From positions 4,010 through 68,009 of the forward strand of contig NMRA01000339.1 of NCBI GenBank assembly GCA_002633005.1: a stretch of DNA of 64,000 bases, in the 5' to 3' direction. The position numbers and the translations under genes are program-made. This DNA comes from Phoronis australis. Lineage: Eukaryota > Phoronida > Phoronidae. The notes under the pieces are model-generated. The model had not been told where the DNA came from and searched no databases. It saw only the letters and a program-made list of their open reading frames with translations. This document shows, piece after piece, positions 1 through 35,929 of this stretch. The stretch's first letter is position 1. Each line of letters begins with the position of its first letter.

Positions 1-3000
1 CGGAGATTCCGCCTCCTCAATTCAAACGTCTATTGCCGGAAAATTAACCGTTGAAAATCGATCCCCCTCCGTTCCTAGGTTCTCTGGCCCTCCCTTAGTA
101 AAGAAACAGAAATAAACTTGACTTTCAACGGTTGCGTTTTCGTCAATCGGCGCCAAACCCGCACGACTTTACACTACCTCGAAAAACCGAGAATTTTACG
201 GAGATTCCGCCTCCTCACTTCAAACGTCTATTGCCGGAAAACTAACCGTTGAAAATCGATGCTCCTCCGGTCCTTGGTTTTCTGGCCATCCTTCAGTAAA
301 GGAAAAGAAAAATAATTGACTTTCAACGGTGAAATTTTCTTCAATCGGCGAAAAACCGCTCACTACTTTGCCCTACCTCAAAAAACCGAGAATTTTTCGG
401 GAATTCCGTTTCTTCACTTCAAACGTCTGTTGCCGGAAAAATAACCGTTGAAAATCGATGCCCCTCCGTTTCTAGGTCCTCTGGCCAATCGTCAGTAAAG
501 GAAAAGAAAAAAAATGGCTTTCAATGGTGAAGTTTTCGTCAATCGGCGAAAAACCGCGCACGACTTTGCCCTACCTCGATAACCCGAGAATTTTTCGCAG
601 ATTCCGCTTCCTCACTTCAAACGTCTTTTGCCGGAAAACTAACCGTTGAAAATCAATGCCACTCCGTTCCTAGGTTCTCTGGCCCTCCCCCAGTAAAGGA
701 AAAGAAATAAACTTGACTTTCAACGTTAGGGTTTTCGTCAATCGGCGCAAAACCCGCACCACTTTGCCCTACCTCGAAAAACCGAGAATTTTACGGAGAT
801 TCCGCCTCCTCAATTCAAACGTCTATTGCCGGAAAACTAACCGTTGAAAATCGATGCTCCTCCGGTCCTTGGTTTTCTGGCCATCCCTCAGTAAAGGAAA
901 AACAAAAAATAATTGACTTTCAACGGTGAAATTTTCTTCAATCGGCGAAAAACCGCTCACTACTTTGCACTACCTCGAAAAACCGAGAATTTTTCGGAGA
1001 TTCCGTTTCTTCACTTCAAACGTCTGGTGCCGGAAACATAACCATTGAAAATCGATGCCCCTCCGTTCCTAGGTCCTCTGTCCAATCGTCAGTAAAGGAA
1101 AAGCAAAAAAATGGCTTTCAATGGTGAAGTTTTCGTCAATCGGCGAAAAACCGCGCACGACTTTGCCCTACCTCGAAAAACCGAGAATTTTTCGGAGATT
1201 CCGTTTCTTCACTTCAAACGTCTGTTGCCGGAAAAATAACCGTTGAAAATCGCTGCCTCTCCGTTCCTAGGTTCTCTTGCCATAACTTAGTAAAGGAAGA
1301 GCAATAAACTTGACTTTCAACGGTAGGGTTTTCTTCAATCGGCGCAAAAACCGCACCACTTTGCCCTACCTCGATAACGCGAGAATTTTACAGAGATTCC
1401 GCTTCTTCACTTCAAACGTCTGTTGCCGGAAAATTAACCGTTGAAAATCGCTGCCTCTCCGTTCCTGGGTTCTCTTGCCCTCCCTTAGTAAATGAAAAGA
1501 AATAAACTTGACTTTCAACGTTAGGGTTTTCGTCAATCGGCGCAAAACCCGCACCACTTTGCCCTACCTCGAAAAACCGAGAATTTTACGGAGATTCCGC
1601 CTCCTCAATTCAAACGTCTAGTGCCGGAAAATTAACCGTTGAAAATCGATCCCCCTCCGTTCTTAGATTCTCTGGCCCTCCCTTAGTAAAGGAACAGAAA
1701 TAAACTTGACTTTCAACGGTAGGGTTTTCGTCAATCGGCGCAAAACCCGCTCCACTTTGCCCTACCTCGATAACCCGAGAATTTTTCGGAGATTCCGCTT
1801 CCTCACTTCAAACGTCTTTTGCCGGAAAACTGACCGTTGAAAATCAATGCCAATCCGTTCCTAGGTTCTCTGGCCCTCCCCCAGTACAGGAAAAGAAAAA
1901 AATGTCTTTTAACGGTTGGGTTTTTGCCAACCGGCGCAAAATCCGCACCACTTTGCCCTACCTCGAAAAACCGAGAATTTTTCGGAGATTCCGCTTCCTC
2001 ACTTCAAGCGTCTATTGCCGGAAAACCAACCGTCGAAGATCGCTGCCCCTCCGTTCCTAGGTTCTCTCGCCCTCCCTTAGTAAAGGAAAAGAAAAATACT
2101 TGACTTTCAAATGTGAAGTTTTCTTCAATCGGCGAAAAACCGCGCAATACTTTGCCCTAGCTCGAAAAACCAAGAATTTTTTGGAGATTCCGCCTGCTCA
2201 CTTCAAACGTCTATTGCCGGAAAACTAACCGTTGAAAATCGATGCCCCTCCGTTCCTAGGTCCTCTGGCCAATCCTCAGTAAAGGAAAAGAAAAATATTT
2301 GACTTTCAAATGTGAAGTTTTCTTCAATTGGCGAAAAACCGCGCACGACTTTGCCCTACCTCGAAAAACCGAGAATATTTCGGAGATTCCGCCTCTTCAC
2401 TTCAAACGTGTGTTGCCGGAAAATTAACCGTTGAAAATCGATCCCCCTCCGTTCTTAGATTCTCTGGCCCTCCCTTAGTAAAGGAACAGAAATAAACTTG
2501 ACTTTCAACGGTTGCGTTTTCGTCAATCGGCGCCAAACCCGCACGACTTTGCACTACCTCGAAAAACCGAGAATTTTACGGAGATTCCGCCTCCTCACTT
2601 CAAACGTCTTTTGCCGGAAAACTAACCGTTGAAAATCAATGCCACTCCGTTCCTAGGTTCTCTGGCCCTCCCCCAGGAAAGGAAAAGAAAAAAATGTCTT
2701 TCAACGGTTGGGTTTTTGCCAACCGGCGCAAAATCCGCACCACTTTGCCCTACCTCGAAAAACCGAGAATTTTTTGGAGATTCCGCTTCCTCACTTCAAG
2801 CGTCTATTGCCGGAAAACTAACCGTTGAAAATCGATGCCCCTCCGTTCCTAGGTCCTCTGGCCAATCCTCAGTAAAGGAAAAGAAAAATATTTGACTTTC
2901 AACGGTGAAGTTTTCTTCAATCGGCGAAAAACCGATCACGACTTTGCCCTACCTCGAAAAACCGAGAATTTTTTGGAGATTCCGCCTCCCCACTTGAAAA

Positions 3001-3825
3001 GTCTATTGCCGGAAAATTAACCGTTGAAAATCGCTGCCCCTCCGTTCCTAAGTTCTCTGGCCATTCTTCAGTAAAGGAAAAGAAAAATAATTGACTTTCA
3101 ACGGTGAAGTTTTCTTCAATCGGCGAAAAACCGCGCACGACTTTGCCCTACCTCGGAAAACCGAGAATTTTTCGGAGATCCCGCCTCCTCACTTCAAACG
3201 TCTATTGCCGAAAAACTAACCGTTGAAAATCGCTGCCTCTCCGTTCCTAGGTTCTCTGGCCCTATCTTAGTAAAGAAAATTAAATAAACTTGACTTTCAA
3301 CGGTAGGGTTTTCGTCAATCGGCGCAAAACCCGCACCACTTTGCCCTACCTCGAAAAACCGATAATTTTTCGGAGATCCCGCTTCCTCACTTCAAACGTC
3401 TGTTGCCGGAAAACTAACCGTTGAAAATCGCTGCCTCTCCGTTCCTAGGTCCTCTGGCCAATCCTCAGTAAAGAAAAAGAAAAAAAAATGACTTTCAATG
3501 ATGAAGTTTTCGTCAATCTGCGAAAAACCGCGCACAAATTTGCCCTACCTCGAAAAACCAAGAATTTTACGGAGATTCCGCCTCCTCACTTCAAACGTCT
3601 TTTGCCGGAAAACTAACCGTTGAAAATCAATGCCACTCCGTTCCTAGGTTCTCTGGCCCTCCCCCAGTAAAGGAAAAGAAAAAAATGTCTTTCAACGGTT
3701 GGGTTTTTGCCAACCGGCGCAAAATCTGCACCACTTTGCCCTACCTCGAAAAACCGAGAATTTTTCGGAGATTCCTCTTCCTCACTTCAAGCGTCTATTG
3801 CCGGAAAACTAACCGTCGAAAATCG
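1..3825. repeat. Satellite array, unit about 198 bp, about 19 copies
   Basis: The anchor CAAACGTCT recurs at about 22, 221, 420, 618 and 815, and onward to the N at 3826, so the unit is 197-199 bp. Each unit also carries GAAAAACCGAGAATTTTTCGG, TTGCCGGAAAACTAACCG and TCCGTTCCTAGGTTCTCTGG-like blocks. At least two sub-variants intermingle (CGGCGCAAAACCCGCACC and CGGCGAAAAACCGCGCAC types). A distinctive variant near 33 (GTTGCGTTTTCGTCAATCGG) recurs near 2415, twelve units away, which suggests local segmental copying. Short open frames inside the array are by-products of the unit and look non-coding. The array runs off the left edge and stops at an assembly gap. Confidence 0.95.
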
Positions 3826-3826
3826 N
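3826..3826. other. Assembly gap/join (single N)
   Basis: The satellite sequence stops in mid-unit and unrelated sequence with a long G run starts immediately after the N. The N is therefore a contig join, and its true gap size is unknown. Confidence 0.9.
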
Positions 3827-5725
3827 CGGGGGGAGGGGGGGCAATGGCGCTTTTCAGGGAGGTGCAACGGAGCCCTGGGCCCCCTAAAATTTTCCAGATT
3901 CCAGGTAATAGCTAGAACTACTGTCTCAACAATGATGGTTATCGCACTCAAATTGGTTTTCTCTGGCATTTGCACAGGTCTACAACCTTTAACTGTGGAG
4001 AGAAGTTTTAACTTGGTGCATTTTTAACGTTACAAAATGACTAAAAAGTTTGTTGTGTTGATCTTGACCAACGGGTCACGTCCCAAAGGAACAATGGTTA
4101 AATATTTTCGTTGTTTCATTTTTAATACTCATGTGTACTAGTTTTTTTTCTTTCCGCGGGAACGGGTTTATAAGAGTCTTTTTATTTTATTTTAAATTTG
4201 AAGTACCAAAACAGTGGTAGATTTTGATCGCCAGTAAAACTTTCTTAGTTTAGTTAATTGTGAGCCAATCCCTGAATTTTACATTGAGATTAGGGATACC
4301 CTAAGCATTTCACAGCGAACAAACCTACACGTGTGTCAGTAATTCAAGTTAAATTTTTATTAGAACTCAAATCATAAAATATATACGAAAGGGCAAATAT
4401 GGTGATAGTCAAACTGAAGATTTGGAATCTCTGGACAACATTTCGGTTGCACTGACTACATAACTTATTTTAGCGTTTCGTCAGTCATAAAAATTAAGAG
4501 TGGGCACAAGCAAAATACAACCGTTTCCTCGTAAAAAATCTGGTTACACAACATTGAAAGAATATTAAAAGAATGATCCAAGTGATATTGTTAACTCTGA
4601 TCAGTGTTTGTAAATCCTCCGAGTATATCGCTACGCACGGTCGTTTATCTTCAATCGTACCCAATGCTTGTAGTTTTTAGGTTATTAGTTCATCGATTTT
4701 TGAAAATTGCAAATTTTATTTGGTTGTTTTTTCCAGCTGAATACCGCCGTGGTGTTCGTGTTTAACGAAAATTATTGGTTTACTTAATGCATTTCGAGCA
4801 ATTCGCCAGAATGCAACAAGCAGAGATGTTTACTACAGTTTATGGCTGGGTAATTGCTCGCACCGGACAATGCGGTCATCACAACTGTATCCGACTCGGG
4901 CGCCGCCCTCTTTTTGATCCTGGTAAAAGCCACTCAGGAGGACGAGCGGTGAAAATTCCCGCATATGTTTAGAAATGCGCGACTTCCTTGTAAGGATATT
5001 ATTCACTGTTGAAACATAAAAAACTTAGAAAACGAGACAAGTCCACCAAAAGGGCAGGAACTACCAAAATTCGGCGAATGCACAACTCATAGATCTGAAC
5101 CTACCCTGTGAATCTTAGTGAAAGGTCCACATTCTCAAAAATTCGAGCGCCCCATTTTTAGGCTGGGTGCGAGCATGTTCTATAAACCATGTGGGCAGTA
5201 TGTCATTGGAGGTATGTGTTGACCTAAGTTGACCGTTATAACCACCACCAGTTAATTGTCAAAACCTCCAAGACATCCTGAGAACTGTTTGGTGCGACTG
5301 GGTCTAAAGTCTTAACTAGCTGAGCAAGCAGTATACAAATGTTGCCATTATTCTTGGGGACACTAAAACAGCATGTCATGTGATGGAAATTGTTGATGAA
5401 GGCCGTCAAGGAGTTATGAAGTGTAGTATTCAACAAAAGAAGAAAACTTGTTGCCTATATAATTAGTAAGTAACATGTCGAGATACAATCTTGACAGCTC
5501 GTTACCTTGCGTCATGAAATGTATATATTTGCAAAGCACAATGTGCTTTGTAAACTGTGCTTCGTGGACTGTGCTTTGTAAACTGTGCTTCGTGGACTGT
5601 GCTTTGTAAACTGTGCTTCGTGGACAGAACTTTGTAAACTGTGCTTCGTGGACTACTTTGTAACTGCGCTATGTTAATCAGCCTACTTCATAAATGACAA
5701 ACATTAAGAGTATGATCTATTTTAT
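3827..5725. repeat. First copy of a 1.9 kb duplicated segment
   Basis: This whole stretch between two Ns aligns almost base for base with 6132-8046. It begins with the same G-rich run followed by GCAATGGCG, ends at the same GATCTATTTTAT, and differs by scattered substitutions and small indels. Internally it holds an older dispersed repeat (about 3900-5020, also seen degraded at 41811-45207) and a 28-bp minisatellite at 5542-5654. No convincing gene is present. A 66-codon minus-strand frame at 5236-5436 also exists in the second copy, but a recent duplicate is not independent support for coding. Confidence 0.9.
5542..5654. repeat. 28-bp minisatellite, 4 copies
   Basis: Two related 14-mers, TGTGCTTTGTAAAC and TGTGCTTCGTGGAC, alternate four times. 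The third repeat boundary is slightly altered (AGAACTTTG). The same array occurs at 7863-7974 in the duplicate segment. Confidence 0.9.
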
Positions 5726-5726
5726 N
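5726..5726. other. Assembly gap/join (single N)
   Basis: The join sits at the exact end of the first copy of the 1.9 kb segment. The equivalent sequence in the second copy continues uninterrupted past 8046. Confidence 0.9.
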
Positions 5727-5930
5727 GGCCGAGGCCCGCCTAAGTGCTACGCTGGAGCCTGCCCGCGCTGCCTTCTTCAGCTTGGCCGAGGCCCGCCTAA
5801 GTGCTACGCTGGAGCCTGTCTGCGCTGCCTTCGGAAGCTTGGCTGGAGCCCGCCTAAATGCTACGTCGGGCGTGCCTCGCTGCCTTCGGCAGCTTGGCTT
5901 GGGCCCGCCTAAGTGCTACGTCGGGCAGTT
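5727..5930. repeat. 57-bp GC-rich minisatellite, about 3.6 copies
   Basis: Units start at 5727, 5784, 5841 and about 5896. Each contains GCCCGCCTAAGTGCTACG and GCTGCCTTC-AGCTTGG-like blocks. The base composition is far more GC-rich than the surroundings. The array begins directly at the N, so its left extent is unknown. Confidence 0.9.
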
Positions 5931-6131
5931 TTGGTGAACTTACACTCTAGTGTACCTTTATGTATGTGATGTGCTTCTCGCGGTTCGGTTTATAAAAGAA
6001 AGTTAGCAAGCTATGGTGGATTAGCTGCCTTTTTATATTGTATGTGTTCTTCCTATTGCCATACCAATTTGATAGTTTTCCAAGCTTGATGTTGCAAACA
6101 GGAAAATTCGTGTTTTCTACACGAGTGCACA

Positions 6132-8046
6132 CGGGGGGAGGGGGGGGGCAATGGCGGTTTTCCGGGAGGTGCAACGGAGCCATGGCCCCCCTAAAATTTT
6201 CCCAGATTCCAGGTAATAGCTAGCACTACTGTCTCAACAATGATGGTTATCGCACTCAAATTGGTTTTCTCTGGTATTTGCACAGGTCTACAACCTGTAA
6301 CTGTGGAAAGAAGTGTTAACTTGGTGCATTTTAAACGTTACAAAATGACTAAAAAGTTAGTTGTGTTGATCTTGACCAACGGGTCACGTCCCAAAGGAAC
6401 GATGGTTAAATATTTTCGTTGTTTCATTTTTAATACTCATGTGTACTAGTTTTTTTTCTTTCCGCGGGAACGGGTTTATAAGAGTCTTTTTATTTTATTT
6501 TGAAATTTGAAGTACGAAAACAGTGGTAGATTTTGATCGCCAGTAAAACTTACTTAGTTCAGTTAATTGTGAGCCAATCCCTGAATTTTACACTGAGATT
6601 AGGGATACCCTAAGCATTTCACAGCGAACAAACCTACACGTGTGTCATTAATTCAAGTTGAATTTTTATTAGAACTCAAATCATAAAATATATACGAAAG
6701 AGCAAATATGGTGATAGTCAAACTGAAGATTTGGAAATTTCTGGACAATTTCGGTTGCACTGACTACATAACTTATTTTAGCGTTTCGTCAGTCATAAAA
6801 ATTAAGCCAAGAGAGTGGGCACAAGCAAAATACAACCGTTTCCTCGTAAAAAATCTGGTTACACAAGATTGAAAGAATATTAAAAGAATGATCCAAGTGA
6901 TATTGTTAACTCTGAGCGTTTGTAAATCCACCGAGTATATCGCTACGCACGGTCGTTTATCTTCAATCGTACCCAATGCCTTTAGTTTTTAGGTTATTAG
7001 TTCATCGATTTTTGAAAATTGAAAACTTTATTTGGTTGTTTATTCCAGCTGAATACCGCCGTGGTGTTCGTGTTTAACGAAAATTATTGGTTTACTTAAT
7101 GCATTTCGAGCAATTAGCCAGAATGTACAGGCAGAGATGTTTACTGCAGTTTACGGTTGGGTAATTGCTCGCACGGGACAATGCGGTCATCACAACTGTA
7201 TCCGACTCGGGCGCCGCCCTCTTTTTGATCCTGGTAAAAGCCACTCAGGAGGACGAGCGGTGAAAATTCCCGCATATTTTTAGAAATGCGCGACTTCCTT
7301 GTAAGGATATTATTCACTGTTGAAACACAAATTCTAAAAAACTTAGAAAACGAGACAAGTCCACCAAAAGGTCAGGAACTACCAAAATTCGGCGAATGCA
7401 CAACTCATAGATCTGAACCTACCCTGTGAATCTTAGTGAAAGGTCCACACTCTCAAAAATTCGAGCGCCCCATTTTTAGGATGGGTGCGAGCATGTTCTA
7501 TGAACCATGTGGGCAGTATGTAATTGGAGGTATGTGTTGACCTAAGTTGACCGTTATAACCACCACCAGTTAATTGTCAAAACCTCCAAGACATCCTGAG
7601 AACTGTTAGGTGCGACTGGGTCTAAAGTCTTAACTAGCTGAGCAGGCAGTATATAAATGTTGCCATTATTCTTGGGGACACTAAAACAGCATGTCATGTG
7701 ATGGAAATTGTTGATGAAGGCCGTCAAGGAGTTATGAAGCGTAGTATTCAACAAAAGAAGAAGAAAACTTGTTGCCTATATAATTAGTAAGTAACATGTC
7801 GAGATACAATCTTGACAGCTCGTTACCTTGCGTCATGAAATGTATATATTTGCAAAGCACAATGTGCTTTGTAAACTGTGCTTCGTGGACTGTGCTTTGT
7901 AAACTGTGCTTCGTGGACTGTGCTTTGTAAACTGTGCTTCGTGGACAGAACTTTGTAAACTGTGCTTCGTGGACTACTTTGTAACTGCGCTATGTTAATC
8001 AGCCTACTTCATAAATGACAAACATTAAGAGTATGATCTATTTTAT
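6132..8046. repeat. Second copy of the 1.9 kb duplicated segment
   Basis: It matches 3827-5725 from the G-rich run to GATCTATTTTAT with a few small indels. One example is an insertion of AGCCAAG-type bases near 6808. Sequence continues on both sides here, so this is the copy anchored in its contig. Confidence 0.9.
7863..7974. repeat. 28-bp minisatellite, 4 copies (second copy)
   Basis: This is the counterpart of the array at 5542-5654, with the same alternating TGTGCTTTGTAAAC and TGTGCTTCGTGGAC halves and the same altered boundary. Confidence 0.9.
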
Positions 8047-9042
8047 TTTTACAACAGAAACCGTGCAACACAAGAAGAAGTTAGACTTTTCTCTTACTGA
8101 ACAAGAATGAGGATTGTGAACACAACTACATTTCAAACATATCATTCTTTTGCAATTATATGCAAATGCTGAGTATTTTGAATGTGGTATCTCAAGAAGC
8201 ATGCATGAGAACACTAATAATTGCGAATATTTTACCTAGATGTGCTCATGACGCAACCCCTACATGAACCCTTTGGTGAATATAACACACTCACCACAGT
8301 GATCACTTGTTACGATAAACCTTCACTTATGGAACATTCAAACCTCACCGACCAATCACATCAATGAGGCACAGGTTTCAAAATTAAAATTAATTTGACA
8401 CAGATCAGAACCAATAAGCTATCTTCTTTGACCTTATCTGAATGTTGAGTGGGCTTCTCTGGAAGGTCACCACTTTGAAATTGACAGGCTGGAAAGGGTG
8501 TTAGAATTCCGTTTATGGTTTCAGTCAAACCAAATACTCTTTAATACACCACTTGCAAGTTTCCCAATAACACATCGAGCATAAGTGGTCATCTTGTTAC
8601 ATAAAACCCAACACAGTATATAGCTTTACACGGGAAAAACCATGATGAGGTCTTGCAAACCTCAGGAAGATTCCCGATGGCTACGGGTTAGCACCATGAC
8701 GTCCACAGAAAAGGGACCAATTCCATCTTGTTTCCAATTTTGCAAAAGCACTACAGTACATCATTAATTTGGAAAACTTAAAGTTGTACCAAGATGACAA
8801 TTTCACTTTTTCTAGAATATCCACTAGTTCCTAAAGATGCCATAGAAAGCCATTTTTTAGAGACCAAAACAAATCCATTCATGCCTTTCAAAATTATATT
8901 GACCAACACAATGACACCAGTGCATGAAGTAAAAGAATTCTTGTTGTAGCTAAGAAAACACCAAATATACACCTAAGTAATTAAAAGTATAGTTTTAGTA
9001 AAACCACAGCTGCTTTGTAATACCATAGAAACACGTTTCCTC
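8047..9042. other. Region downstream of the ACSL stop codon (probable 3' UTR plus intergenic)
   Basis: No exon, repeat or RNA gene was recognised. It lies immediately downstream, in minus-strand sense, of the ACSL stop codon and must hold the 3' UTR. I could not assign a polyadenylation site with confidence. Confidence 0.5.
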
Positions 9043-31467
<22,425 letters not shown>

Positions 31468-34400
31468 TATGGCCCTTAAATGGCTAGGCCAAAAGACCTA
31501 AAATGTATTATTTAAGTGACTATTAAACCTGGATTCCATCACAAAAACAACTTCTGATTTAGACCACTTACTGTTACAAAGTTCGATTCAAATTGTTCCT
31601 CAATCAAACAGTATATATGATTTCAGGATTTCACACTTACAGTTGAGATACAGTTTTAGAAGTTGTCTGATCATGGTGTAGTACCGTATATGCAGTCAAC
31701 ATGGTCTCAAGGACTAACAAATTCCCAGTTCTATGCAAATTCAGAAATCAATTTTCATCCGAGTAAGAACAACTTGAGATCAGTGTTAAAGCACCAAAGT
31801 TTTGCTTTTTGGACACAAAGTGGGTAAATAAACCCTCTACCTAACATACGGTAACATGAAAGTTCATGACTTACAAGTTGCAAAACCACAAGATATGACA
31901 TGATCGCATTTACAGATGTTTCCCCCATGCACCAAATTCTGCTGTTAGGGACTTTCTTTTCATGCACTGCAGACATAGATCATGCACTGAGCACAAGCAC
32001 AGTCTGCCCCAGGTGTTTGACCTCATTTATTATCCAAAAGTAAAATCTCCAGTTTGGGAGACTTCAGCTGAGGCACTGCTGCCCCGATTTTTCAAATGCA
32101 TAGTAGGATGGTTGCCGGTTCATAAACATCCGGTCACATCACAGATAACATGTAGACATGTAACCTGATTCATAATTTGTGTTGGAGATGATGAGATTAG
32201 GCAAGTGGGGCGGATATTCAATAACGTGTGCCATAAGAACCTTTCACACAATTAAAAGACTTGCTGGTCTGTGTATTTGTTTGATGCACTTGAAAGCTCA
32301 CGTTCATTTTTTATTTTTCTATCACGGGGGTTTTGTAACACTCGTAACATAAACAGCACTAGTAAAGTAATAATATCAACAATACTATCAAACCAACATA
32401 CTGTATCATGAATATATCACGGATTTCATGAAAATCGTTCTACATTTTAGCATATGAAAAAACGTCAGCAACAAATTAGACGAATTCTCCCAAACAATTC
32501 ATAAAGTGGCAACTTTTGCCAACAATCTAGTTCAACATGTGTCACTCAAATCTTCAAACCACCCATTACACTTCCATGGCAAACACTATGACACCAGCCT
32601 CAACTATTGCGTAACAGACTCAACAGAGTGAATGACCTAGCTTCTGTGCCTCTAAATTTGTCAACAAGCTGTTACACACTGATGAAGTCCTATTTGACCA
32701 TCTACAATCAGCCAAATATAACTTCCCATTGGTCTGGTATTCTCATCAATATAAACTGTAGTACTACACAAGCACATATGATGTAGCAATGCTGTTATCC
32801 ATACTCACACCACTGGCAGATTTAGGATGTAATACTATACAGAAACCTAAGTTGCACATATTCTCACAAAGTTCCTATTTATATTTCATTAACAACTTCA
32901 GCCAGACATGGCCCACTACTGAAGATCCTGATATATGTCCCTGATGTCTTCAGTCCCTTTTACAGTGTGTGGCAAATATGAGAGATGGGAACAGGTCATT
33001 TCAGTTTCGTTCAAATCATTCAACACGGATAAATAAAACAAGTATCTTGACTACTGTTAACTGACTGTGACAAGAAAACCCTTATAACCTTCAGATTTTT
33101 TAATGTGGTCTAGAGGAAAAGGCAGCAGTTTACAACCCAAGGGTTATCTTAAATGCTTATCAAAAATCCAATCAAAAGTTAGTCTGGACTAATTCATAAG
33201 CAACAAGTTGAGTCTAATTTTATAGTCTAAAATCATAAGTTCTCTTCTTAGACAGAAAGCCTGTTGATAGATGCTTGAATCTTAATCTCCAGAGACCTTT
33301 GACCAGAGGAGTACCTTATGACCACATACACTCACCACAGCAGCACTGCCTATTTTTCCAACACAAGCACAAACATGGGCTCAGCCCCAGAGCAAAGATC
33401 ACAAGTCAAAGGCTAAAGGTCAAATGAAAGCTTGACTACTTGGTTACTTGGTAAACCACAATGACATGCCAGGTCAGAATTTCACAGTTCAATTTCACAT
33501 CCAACAATGCATATTACGGATATTTAGGACCCTGGAAAAAAGTCCAAATTTAGCCAACTTCACAAAATGGAACCATAAGAAACTTCCAGATACCACGATT
33601 TACACAAAGTTCCCAACAATGCCGTTAAGAATAATTATTTTTAAAACATTTCACTATTGTTGTATGAGGGGCTTTTATGATGTTCATGAAAAATCAAAAG
33701 TTGCATTAAAGAAAACAAATGACAATTTAGAGTTTTCGAGATTTCATCAACGCGAACATTTTTATTAAATGAAATTTTTGACCATCTAAATGAGACTGTT
33801 GTTTTGCAATCAATGTATTTTTCTTGTTTGCTAAATTTTACAAAAAAAGCCATCTTCACGTGACAAAATTAACAGCACACATAAGGCAAATTTGTATGTC
33901 CGTCACGTATGTCCATCATACCCATGAAATCACAAATGTTCAGCCAATAAAAATCACTTGAAGTCTTAGTTTTACATTCAAAACTTGCAGAAGAAGAAAT
34001 GCATTTCAAAGCTAAGAACCTTAAAACAATTGAATATTATAAAGATAGATTTAAAATCAGGTAAAGAAGTTGCTGCAGATTTAAACTAGATGCATTGCTT
34101 GGAGTTTACAACTTCAAAGTATATGCTGAAATGTTAGGGTTTACAGTCAGAGTCATTTAGTTATTCTCAGTAGAATTCAACTTGTTAAAATCAGACAGTT
34201 GGACTCCATTATAAAAGTTCAATAGAACAAAATATCAATTAAATGAATTTATTGTTTTTCTGTTGCTGCCCTATCTTTGGAAAGATATGCTTAGCTTTTG
34301 GAAAATTCAAGATGCAAAAATATTCATATAACAGAATTTCTAATCACGCTAATCTCTAGCTAAAGATCAGCATCTGGTGTCTTGTTTTCACACTGAAAGA

Positions 34401-35680
34401 CAGCACCAGGGTGTTTTGAATCAAAATATGAATGGCATAAGTTGATGCTGTCAACGAAACCATGGTGAACAAATTGTCTGCTTCACACTTTGTTATAAGA
34501 AGATACTGAAGTCATCTTACTAATAATTTTAAAACATCACCTTTATTGTTTACATGGGTATGCATCAGAACCATCAACGACATGGACCTGAGAATAAGTT
34601 TGTACAAGCTTAGGTCGATCTCTAATTTAAAAAAAAATACATAATGCGTTTTTATTTCAGTGATGATTAGTAATGTTTAAAACTTCATTTCGCATTTTAT
34701 AATTTGACGGTCACATTAGTATCAAATAAGTATTCTACTTAACACATAAAGCAGTTTTCCTGATAACTAACAGTCAAGTACAAAAAGATTACATCACTCT
34801 CACTCCCACCTATATTGCTTGCCATCTTAGAAGTGAGGATTTTAGGAAGTTGTTATATTTTTTTAACCAAATGTATTGTAAAGTTAAAATCCTAGAGTAC
34901 ATTCCCAGCCCAGGCCTACCTGTGAGGATTTTGTGCAAAAGGTCAATCAGTAAGTGTATTTTGATTTAAAAACATTGAATCAATAGCAAAAGACCAATAT
35001 GGCTTAACTACTACAAACATTTGAATAATTCTGAATTGATATCGTTGTCACAACCAACAATTTAATACTAGAAATTCAGAGCGTACGTCCGTCACATTCA
35101 CTCAACTTACACCGAGCTATAAAACAAAAATTTCTTAGAACATATCATCAAAAAAATTTGTGTGTTGTACTTTGCAAACATTTCACTAAATCATCATATA
35201 AAACATTACGTTGTAATTCAATGCAACTGACAGAAAATTAAAGGTACTTTTTTCAAAAATTCAAATTCTAGATGCGTAGGTCCATCACACCCCTTTAAAG
35301 GCAATTTTCTCAGTCAGATAATAAGAAAAGTTATACAGGATTTTAAAACTATCAATGAGACCTATCAATTGATGTATGAATCATTTTCCTAGGATGAACA
35401 TTTCTTGACAATTGATCAAAATGTTCTGATTGTATGTCCATTACAAATGGAATTGCGCTATGCCAGCCAAGATCCCACATCCCATACTGGTGTGCGGCAA
35501 AGGGCTTTGCATCCGACTGGGACCATTAAAGGAGAATGCCACCCGATGTAATTAGTCCTTTTTACAATCTTAATCATACCTCGTATACGGTCGATCTTAC
35601 CTCGCCGAGAGGTGTCGAGTTAACCTGTGAGGAAGGTGAGAAACGACGCAGTGATGTCAGTGGTTCCTCAGCAGAGTGAG
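31468..35680. other. Intergenic region upstream of ACSL
   Basis: About 4.2 kb without a recognisable exon, repeat family or RNA gene. Any ACSL promoter and 5' UTR exons should lie in or beyond this stretch. No core-promoter element could be assigned. Confidence 0.5.
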
Positions 35681-35687
35681 TCCCGCT

Positions 35688-35909
35688 ATGGTGTGGTGTA
35701 TCGTTCCTGCTTGTGCGACCTATGAAGCTGCGAGGAAAGCAGGTATATTGTTTTTTCGATTTCCTAAAGAGCCCATAATGCTTCGGAAGTGGCTTGCGGT
35801 AGTAAAAAATAAAAAGTATGCCGTTAATACCAAGTACTGTGGCCATGAAACTTCTCCGTGTCTGTCAGTGGCCTGCATTTTGTCGGATCGGATGTTGATC
35901 AGTTTTTGA
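35688..35909 (+). pseudogene. THAP-type zinc-finger fragment
   Basis: From the ATG at 35688 the frame reads MVWCIVPAC, then GILFFRFPKEP and LRKWLAVVKN, then KYCGHETSPCL. This follows the THAP order: C-x4-C, an F-x-RFP-K block and a W-L helix. The second half (normally CxxHF) is distorted to CGHETSP, and the frame ends soon after at TGA. THAP domains are DNA-binding modules common in P-element-like transposons and invertebrate regulators. This copy looks decayed or is a first exon I cannot extend. Confidence 0.45.
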
Positions 35910-35929
35910 TCATGGAGAATTGTAGTAGG

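Noticed and set aside
1837-3138. Open frames of 73-88 codons inside the satellite
   Set aside because: They recur because the 198-bp unit is a multiple of three and happens to be open. Copies differ by frameshifts and stops, and no protein family is recognisable.
5236-5436. 66-codon minus-strand frame also present at 7554-7754
   Set aside because: The two copies are one duplicated (probably allelic) segment, so conservation is not evidence of coding, and there is no splice or domain support.
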